Positions 6,851-10,827 of a DNA stretch of 10,827 bases are shown one piece after another. The stretch is from Phycisphaerae bacterium. Lineage in GTDB: Bacteria > Planctomycetota > Phycisphaerae > Tepidisphaerales > Tepidisphaeraceae. Every line of letters begins with the position of its first letter. Position 1 is the first letter of the stretch. The notes below the pieces were generated by a model that worked only from the letters and a program-made list of their open reading frames with translations, made no database searches and was not told the origin of the DNA. A program made the position numbers and the translations under genes. The DNA is taken from the NCBI GenBank assembly GCA_030448225.1, contig JAUJNJ010000120.1, positions 1 to 10,827 of the forward strand, in the 5' to 3' direction.

Positions 6851-6976
6851 AGGGTAGAGGGTGGTGGGGGAGCGATTCCTTCTCCTACTCCACCACCCCG
6901 CCACGCCACCACCACCCTCCACCCCTCCACTCTCACCACACCCTCCACCCTCTACCCTCCACCCTCCACCCTCCAA
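6812..6976. repeat. G-quadruplex-prone heptamer inverted repeat
   Basis: On the + strand 6831-6870 carries GGG runs separated by TGGA, TAGA, TAGA, TAGA and TGGT, a textbook G-quadruplex pattern with six runs and 4-nt loops (period 7). The stretch 6911-6975 is the C-rich counterpart (CCCTCCA, CCCTCTA units), giving the same potential on the minus strand. The two halves are complementary around a spacer near 6871-6910. Purine bias switches to pyrimidine bias at about 6875. It belongs to the same kind of element as 511-626 although the unit differs (GGGTAGA rather than GGATGGA). Confidence 0.8.
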
Positions 6977-6994
6977 CACACCCCGCCCACCGGC

Positions 6995-7069
6995 GGTACT
7001 GCTTCTGGTACGACGCCGCCCCGGCCCCGCCGCCGGGGCGTGGCGAACGCGCGACCGGAGGCCCAATGA
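6995..7069 (+). pseudogene. Possible detached C-terminal remnant of the prepilin gene
   Basis: Beyond the repeat, the frame beginning at 6997 reads YCFWYDAAPAPPPGRG, an aromatic string that looks like protein and would suit the end of an H-X9-DG protein after NEHY. The neighbouring frame ends at TGA 7067-7069, overlapping the next start as ATGA. One more small indel in the intervening GC-run would join these. The assignment is inference from composition and reading frame only. Confidence 0.3.
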
Positions 7070-8733
7070 GCACGCTGCGACGTCCGCCCTCGCGGTGGGG
7101 CCTGATCCCCCGCACGATCCTGTTCTTCGCCGTGGTGCTGCTCGCGCTCGGCCTGTTCTTCGGCGCGCTGGCCGGCGTGGCCGCGCTTCGCCTGGCGTAC
7201 GAGCGCCGCTCCGACGAGGGGTGGACCCCGCCCCCCGCCGACGCCGTGGCCGCCGCCGGCGCCGCCACGACGACCCCGCCCACCACGGGCCCGGCCCCCG
7301 CCACGACGAATGGAGCCGTAGCCGTCGGTGAAACCCAGCCGCAGCGCATCGCCCTGTGGGCGATGGCGGCCGCGCTGCGGGGGGAGAACATCGGGTTCAC
7401 GAACAAGCGCAAGGACCTCATCGGCGACTGGGACGACGCCGACTCCTACGCCGAGTGGACGCTGCCGGCCGTCGCGCCGGGCGAGTACCACGTCGACGTC
7501 ACCTACTCGGCCGCCAAGGACGAGGGGGGCGACTTCGCCGTGAGCGTCGCCGGGCAGACGCTGAAGGGGCGGGCGGCGGCGACGGTGAAGACCGTGTCGC
7601 GCCGCAAGAACAACTCGTTCACGACCGCCCGGCTCGGGACGGTGAAAATCCCCGCGGGCCCGGCGACGGCGACCGTGAAGCCGGTCGCGCCGATCGAGCG
7701 GCCGCTGATGACGCTGCTGCGCGTCGACCTCGTGCCGCTCGGCAGCGACGCCGGCCTCGCCGTGGCCCTCGCCCCGCCGCCGCCCGCCGAAGACATGCCG
7801 GCGGACGACGACGACGACGACGGGGAAGACGACGACGAGCGGGACCGCCGCCGCGAGCGCGACGGTGACGGGCGCGAAGAGCAGGAGCGCATGAAGCGCG
7901 AGCGGCGGCGCGAGGAGGCCGAGCGCCAGCGGCAGGCGGCGGACGCGCGGCGCGACGCCGAGCGGGCGGCCAAAGCGGCGCGCGGCGCGGCGGGCAGCGT
8001 GACGGGCCTCGTCCTGATCGACACCGCCGACGGCCGCACGATCGAGCGGCTGCGGCCCGGCATGACGCTGAACCTCGCCGCACTGCCGCGCGAGCGCCTC
8101 AGCGTCCGCGCCGACGTGCGCGGCGCGCCCGCGAGCGTCCGCTTCGCCCACAACGGCGACGACGACGACGACGACGCTTCAATCGAGGAGAACGCGCCCT
8201 GGACGATCCGCGGCGACGACGACGGCCGCACGTTCAACGCCTGGCCGCTCGCGCCCGGCACCCACTCGCTGACCGTCACCCCGTTCGCCGCCGACGCCGC
8301 CAAGGGCGCCGCGGGCAAGGCGATGAGCGTGAAGTTCACCGTGATCGACGAGCCGGACCGGCTGCCCCCCGGCGGCACGATCACCGGCTTCACGCTCCTC
8401 GACGCCGAGCGCGGCGCGGCGGTGATGACGCTCGTGGACGACATGACGCTCGACCTGTCGACGCTGGCCGCCAAGCGGTTCACGATCCGCGCCGAGGCCG
8501 CCGGCGCGGTCGGGAGCGTGAAGCTCACCTACGCCGGCCCCGGCGGGCGGCGCGAGGAGCGGACCGAGAACGAGGCCGAGTTCACGCTGACGAACCAGCA
8601 GGGCGCGTCATACGACCCGTTCGACCTCCCGCCCGGCCGGCACAAGCTCTCGGCCGTCGGCTTCGCCGAGGCCGGCGCCAAGGGCCGCCGCGGCCGCGAG
8701 GTGACGATCGAGTTCGACGTGCCGGCAAAGTGA
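7066..8733 (+). CDS. Membrane-anchored surface protein with carbohydrate-binding-like domain and two tandem beta-sandwich repeats
   Basis: A 555-residue protein. Residues about 14-44 are one strong hydrophobic segment after basic residues, a signal anchor. Residues 50-90 are a Pro/Thr/Ala linker. Residues about 91-226 resemble the CBM6/DUF5077-type fold: DWDDADSYAEWTLPAVAPGEYHV, a GGDFAVSVAGQTL strand pair, LGTVKIPAGPATATVKP and LLRVDLVPL. Residues 243-309 are charged: an Asp run at 247-257, then an Arg/Glu helix likely to form a coiled coil. Residues about 310-428 and 437-552 are two divergent copies of one module (VTGLVLIDTADGR/ITGFTLLDAERGA, MTLNLAAL/MTLDLSTL, SVRADV/TIRAEA, LAPGTHSLTVTPF/LPPGRHKLSAVGF, VKFTV/IEFDV), a repeat I know from secreted bacterial proteins. 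It probably faces outward and binds glycans. The start has GGAGG at 7057-7061, 4 nt upstream, and overlaps a TGA as ATGA, suggesting coupling to the prepilin gene. Confidence 0.85.
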   Translation: MSTLRRPPSRWGLIPRTILFFAVVLLALGLFFGALAGVAALRLAYERRSDEGWTPPPADAVAAAGAATTTPPTTGPAPATTNGAVAVGETQPQRIALWAMAAALRGENIGFTNKRKDLIGDWDDADSYAEWTLPAVAPGEYHVDVTYSAAKDEGGDFAVSVAGQTLKGRAAATVKTVSRRKNNSFTTARLGTVKIPAGPATATVKPVAPIERPLMTLLRVDLVPLGSDAGLAVALAPPPPAEDMPADDDDDDGEDDDERDRRRERDGDGREEQERMKRERRREEAERQRQAADARRDAERAAKAARGAAGSVTGLVLIDTADGRTIERLRPGMTLNLAALPRERLSVRADVRGAPASVRFAHNGDDDDDDASIEENAPWTIRGDDDGRTFNAWPLAPGTHSLTVTPFAADAAKGAAGKAMSVKFTVIDEPDRLPPGGTITGFTLLDAERGAAVMTLVDDMTLDLSTLAAKRFTIRAEAAGAVGSVKLTYAGPGGRREERTENEAEFTLTNQQGASYDPFDLPPGRHKLSAVGFAEAGAKGRRGREVTIEFDVPAK

Positions 8734-8761
8734 GTCGTCTGGAAATGTGGTTCGGAGGGAA

Positions 8762-8783
8762 CCGTGGGAGCAAGCTCCCACGG
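8762..8783 (+). terminator. Hairpin 29 nt after the surface-protein stop, terminator or REP-like
   Basis: CCGTGGGAGC (8762-8771), AA, GCTCCCACGG (8774-8783) is a perfect inverted repeat of 10-bp arms. It begins 28 nt past the TGA at 8731-8733, where a terminator is expected, but no T tract follows. GTGGGAGCAAGCTCCCAC-type sequences are also common as dispersed extragenic palindromes, so a repeat role is equally likely. Confidence 0.5.
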
Positions 8784-8810
8784 CGTTCGAAGACGCGCCA
8801 TCATTCGAGC

Positions 8811-8942
8811 TTCCAAAAGTACCGGTCCGCAGGGAATGTCATCCCGAGCGCCGCGAAGGATCTCCCGCAGTTCTCGCGGGAACGGCGGGAGATCCTTCGC
8901 TGCGCTCAGGATGACAACCTGTTGAACGCGGTACTTTTAGAA
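8811..8942. repeat. Nested inverted-repeat element, GTCATCC family, with outer terminal repeats
   Basis: The inner arms are 8837-8868 and 8885-8916, each 32 nt, matching at 30 of 32; they begin TGTCATCC and end GGATGACA and include GCGAAGGATCTC. Outer arms flank them: TTCCAAAAGTACCG (8811-8824) and CGGTACTTTTAGAA (8929-8942) are complementary at 13 of 14 positions. Sequences of this kind (TCATCCTGAGCGCAGCGAAGGATCT) are scattered through genomes of several bacterial phyla. The outer arms resemble terminal inverted repeats of a miniature mobile element or mark the older insertion site. Confidence 0.8.
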
Positions 8943-8952
8943 CATGTCAACC

Positions 8953-9090
8953 TCAGGTGTAGCGTGGGCGGTCAGTAATGTCATCCCGAGGAGCGACAGC
9001 GACGACCCATCTCGGGATGGGGGGAACCTTCGCCGACCCGAGATGGGTCGGGTCGCTACCGCTCCCCTCGGGATGACACGCTACGCTTGA
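8953..9090. repeat. Second nested inverted-repeat element of the GTCATCCCGAG type
   Basis: The inner unit 8979-9078 begins TGTCATCCCGAG and ends CTCGGGATGACA, with internal complementary segments GACCCATCTCGGG-like on the left (about 9004-9017) and CCCGAGATGGGTC on the right (about 9038-9050). Outer arms TCAGGTGTAGCGTG (8953-8966) and CACGCTACGCTTGA (9077-9090) are complementary at 12 of 14. The left side has about 12 extra nt between outer and inner arm that the right side lacks. It follows the first element by only 10 nt and shares the GTCATCCCGAG terminus with it. Confidence 0.75.
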
Positions 9091-9251
9091 AGTAGACGTG
9101 CTATAGACGCTCTTAGTCGCGTTGCACGGCGTTTGGTCTCACTCGTCGCTTCCGCATCGCTGCCCGACACGCCGCGGCGCGTCGCGCTTTCCCCCAGTCC
9201 GGCGCCCCCATGCGCTCCCCGGGCTTGAACACATGGCCGACGCCAAACGCA

Positions 9252-9283
9252 CGACGCGGGCGTGGTTGGCCACGCCCGCGTCG
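9252..9283 (-). terminator. Strong hairpin terminator of the porin gene
   Basis: CGACGCGGGCGTGG (9252-9265), loop TTGG, CCACGCCCGCGTCG (9270-9283) is a perfect 14-bp stem. On the minus strand it starts 36 nt after the porin stop (9320-9322) and is followed by TGCGTTTGGCG, a short U-rich stretch. Position and stem strength fit an intrinsic terminator, and it could also stop forward transcription. Confidence 0.7.
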
Positions 9284-9319
9284 GTGCTTCGCAGAGGTCT
9301 CGGGCCGTGCCCCGGGACG

Positions 9320-10693
9320 CTAGATCAGGAGCTGGAACTGGAGGCGGCCGACGAACTGGCTCTCGTCGCCGGAGTCGATGATGCCGAGGCCCGACTCGCC
9401 GGGCGAGCCGCTGGGCAGGAAGATCACGTCGGCCGTGACCTTCACGTTGTGCCCCTCGATGTAGTAGTTCGAGCCGACGGTGATCTCGTGGATCTGGTCC
9501 TCGTCGAGCGAGTCGTCGTCGAGGCTGATGTAGCCGTAGCGGCCGAACAGCTCGAGCTTGTCGCTGAGCATGTAGCCGGCCTGCACCAGGCCGCCGTACG
9601 CGTCGGCGTCGTCGGCGATCTCCTCGCCCTCCTCGTCGACCTCGTCGTCGTCGCCGTGCTCGCGGGTCGTCTGCCCGAGCAGGGCGGCGTAGAGCGCGAG
9701 CGGGCCGGTCTCGTACTGCGCGTCGATCGTGTACGCGATGCCGTTGGTGTCCTCCAGGCCGCTGAACCCCACGCCGGCGCCGAACACGAGCATGCTCCCG
9801 GTGTTGCCCAGGGCGGTGAAGTCGCCGTACCCCTTCTTGTCGCCGAACGCGAGGTACTCGACGCGGGCGGCGGCGCCGTAGTCGGAGTCGTTGGTGGGCG
9901 AGTCGCGGAAGTTGGTGTTGAGCGACTCGCGGCCGTCGTGGACGGCGGCGATCACGGTGATCACCTCGTTGTCCCAGTTGACGCCCACGCCCTGCACGCG
10001 GTCCTCGACGCCGCCGCCGAGCAGCTCGTTGACGAGCGAGCGGTCGGCCGAGAGCTGCTTGCTGGAGCTGACGAGCTCCTCGTGGTGGACCGGGTTCTTG
10101 AACTGCCCGCCGAAGATCGACAGCCGCTCGGTGAGGGCGTACTGGACTTCGGCGTCCTCGAGCAGGACCTCGCCGCCGTTGCGGTTGGTGAACCAGACGA
10201 ACTTGTACTTGAACTTCTCGTAGGCGGTGCCGGCGAAGCCGAACTTCATGCGGCGCAGCTCGAAGCCGCTCTCGATCTCGGCGTCGTCGTCGCCGTCGTC
10301 GCCCTCGCCCTCGCGGTAGTTCAGCACGTAGCGGAGCTGGAACTGGAACGCGGGGTTGAGCGTGAAGCGTCCGTCGGTGCTCCGGATGAAGAACTTGCCC
10401 TTCTCGTAGCCGGCCGGCAGGTCGGCGACGTTCTGGAGGAACACGCTGCGGTCGTCGGCGTCGCGCAGAACGCTGGCGACCGTGGCGTCGACGTGGTCGG
10501 CGTCGAGCCGCTGAGTCGTGGCCTGCTGGCCCGCCTCGAGCTTCTCGACCTTGGCCTGCAGCGCCTCGAGCTTCTGGAGCAGCTCGTCGCGGCTCGGCTC
10601 CGAGGCCGCCGCGAGTGAGCTCATGCCCAGGACGCCCCCGATGCCGAGGGCGCCGGCGACCGCCGAACGCAGCCGGCGATTGCGATGAAACAT
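9320..10693 (-). CDS. Outer-membrane porin, phosphate-selective porin O/P family
   Basis: A 457-residue exported protein. Residues 1-30 are a signal peptide (basic MFHRNRRLRS, hydrophobic AVAGALGIGGVLG, SLAAA). Residues about 33-62 are a Leu-heptad coiled coil (RDELLQKLEALQAKVEKLEA), the periplasmic trimerisation segment usual in planctomycete and OprO/P-like porins. Residues about 98-457 are a beta-barrel with alternating aromatic strands: LRRMKFGFAGTAYEKFKYKF, VQYALTERLSIFGGQFKNP, HEELVSSSKQLSADRSLVNE (the usual xEExTSSxxxxxxERS motif region) and a final FVGRLQFQLLI. Two very acidic loops stand out, about 128-139 and 345-365. The barrel ends in Ile, not the usual Phe/Trp. The start has GGAAGGAG 6 nt upstream on the minus strand. 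It is convergent with the surface protein. Anion selectivity is not shown; the acidic loops would rather favour cations. Confidence 0.9.
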   Translation of the reverse strand: MFHRNRRLRSAVAGALGIGGVLGMSSLAAASEPSRDELLQKLEALQAKVEKLEAGQQATTQRLDADHVDATVASVLRDADDRSVFLQNVADLPAGYEKGKFFIRSTDGRFTLNPAFQFQLRYVLNYREGEGDDGDDDAEIESGFELRRMKFGFAGTAYEKFKYKFVWFTNRNGGEVLLEDAEVQYALTERLSIFGGQFKNPVHHEELVSSSKQLSADRSLVNELLGGGVEDRVQGVGVNWDNEVITVIAAVHDGRESLNTNFRDSPTNDSDYGAAARVEYLAFGDKKGYGDFTALGNTGSMLVFGAGVGFSGLEDTNGIAYTIDAQYETGPLALYAALLGQTTREHGDDDEVDEEGEEIADDADAYGGLVQAGYMLSDKLELFGRYGYISLDDDSLDEDQIHEITVGSNYYIEGHNVKVTADVIFLPSGSPGESGLGIIDSGDESQFVGRLQFQLLI

Positions 10694-10699
10694 ACCCGT

Positions 10700-10707
10700 C
10701 TCCTTCC
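10700..10707 (-). promoter_or_regulatory. Shine-Dalgarno of the porin gene
   Basis: CTCCTTCC on the + strand is GGAAGGAG on the minus strand, separated from the ATG (10693-10691) by 6 nt. It is the clearest ribosome binding site in the window and fixes the start of the porin. No Pho box or strong promoter could be recognised between it and the right edge. Confidence 0.7.
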
Positions 10708-10802
10708 CTACGCGGGATTCGGCGTGGTGTGCGCCGCCGCGGAAATAGTCCCCTTGGTTCGATCGCGGCCGTCTGTCCGCGCTTCGTTCACTAGCAGTCC
10801 CG

Positions 10803-10824
10803 CCCGGCCGCCGGCGCGGCCGGG
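10803..10824. terminator. GC-rich hairpin at the right edge
   Basis: CCCGGCCG (10803-10810), loop CCGGCG, CGGCCGGG (10817-10824) form an 8-bp stem. It lies about 110 nt upstream of the porin start, so it may be the end of a neighbouring gene outside the window or a structure in the porin's upstream region. GC-rich DNA often gives such stems by chance. Confidence 0.25.
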
Positions 10825-10827
10825 GTT

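Larger units (their letters stand above)
8734..9319. other. Convergent intergenic region filled with palindromic elements
   Basis: This 586-bp stretch lies between the stops of two convergent genes. It contains a short hairpin (8762-8783), two nested inverted-repeat elements (8811-8942 and 8953-9090) and a strong hairpin (9252-9283). I see no gene: the 82-residue ORF over 8730-8978 simply translates the first repeat. The part from 9091 to 9251 shows nothing recognisable. Confidence 0.65.

Noticed and set aside
8730..8978. 82-residue ORF in the convergent intergenic region
   Set aside because: Its middle is only the translation of the inverted-repeat element at 8837-8916; such repeat-derived peptides are often misannotated as small proteins.
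8811..9090. CRISPR-like arrangement of repeats
   Set aside because: Only two non-identical palindromes with no regular spacers; they are nested inverted repeats.
9122..10618. Long 498-residue forward ORF opposite the porin
   Set aside because: Its translation is Val/Ala/Leu/Asp-rich and without domains, as expected for the antisense of a GC-rich gene; the minus-strand porin has a signal peptide, barrel motifs and a good ribosome binding site.
10757..10770. GGTTCGATCG, resembling a tRNA T-arm
   Set aside because: No acceptor stem, D-arm or anticodon arm could be placed around it.

Overview
The window is very GC-rich DNA with almost complete codon bias toward G/C at third positions. Its gene content points to a planctomycete, most likely class Phycisphaerae: a prepilin-type protein with the H-X9-DG signature, a G8/beta-helix secreted protein, a phosphate-selective-porin-like outer-membrane protein, a regulator N-terminus of a type common in planctomycetes, and many intergenic palindromic repeats. 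The taxonomic placement is inference from these families.

Layout. (1) 1-447, minus: the N-terminal 149 residues of a probable LuxR-type regulator that runs off the left edge. (2) 448-932: a divergent intergenic region with a 7-nt-periodic inverted repeat, a candidate promoter, a perfect 14-bp palindrome and a terminator-like hairpin. (3) 933-2270, plus: a GAF plus SpoIIE/RsbU-type PP2C phosphatase. (4) 2453-3094, plus: a YieH-like HAD-IA phosphatase. (5) 3371-5773, plus: a secreted G8-domain/beta-helix protein whose C-terminal tail looks like read-through of intergenic DNA after a frameshift. (6) 5966-6850, plus: an H-X9-DG prepilin broken by at least four frame changes, running into a G-quadruplex-prone heptamer repeat that may be inserted in its 3' end. 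(7) 7066-8733, plus: a membrane-anchored surface protein with a carbohydrate-binding-like domain, a charged region and two tandem beta-sandwich repeats. (8) 8734-9319: convergent intergenic DNA with three palindromic elements and a strong terminator. (9) 9320-10693, minus: the porin.

Functionally the window divides into signalling (LuxR-like regulator and RsbU-like phosphatase, transcribed divergently), one metabolic phosphatase, and an envelope/surface set (G8 protein, prepilin, anchored surface protein, porin). No complete known operon-level system is visible. The most notable points are the damaged 5.59-7.07 kb stretch, where indels and a repeat are concentrated while flanking genes are intact; a possible metal-responsive operator upstream of the His-rich G8 protein; and a dense set of at least four families of palindromic repeats. 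No tRNA, rRNA, CRISPR array, transposase or phage gene was seen.
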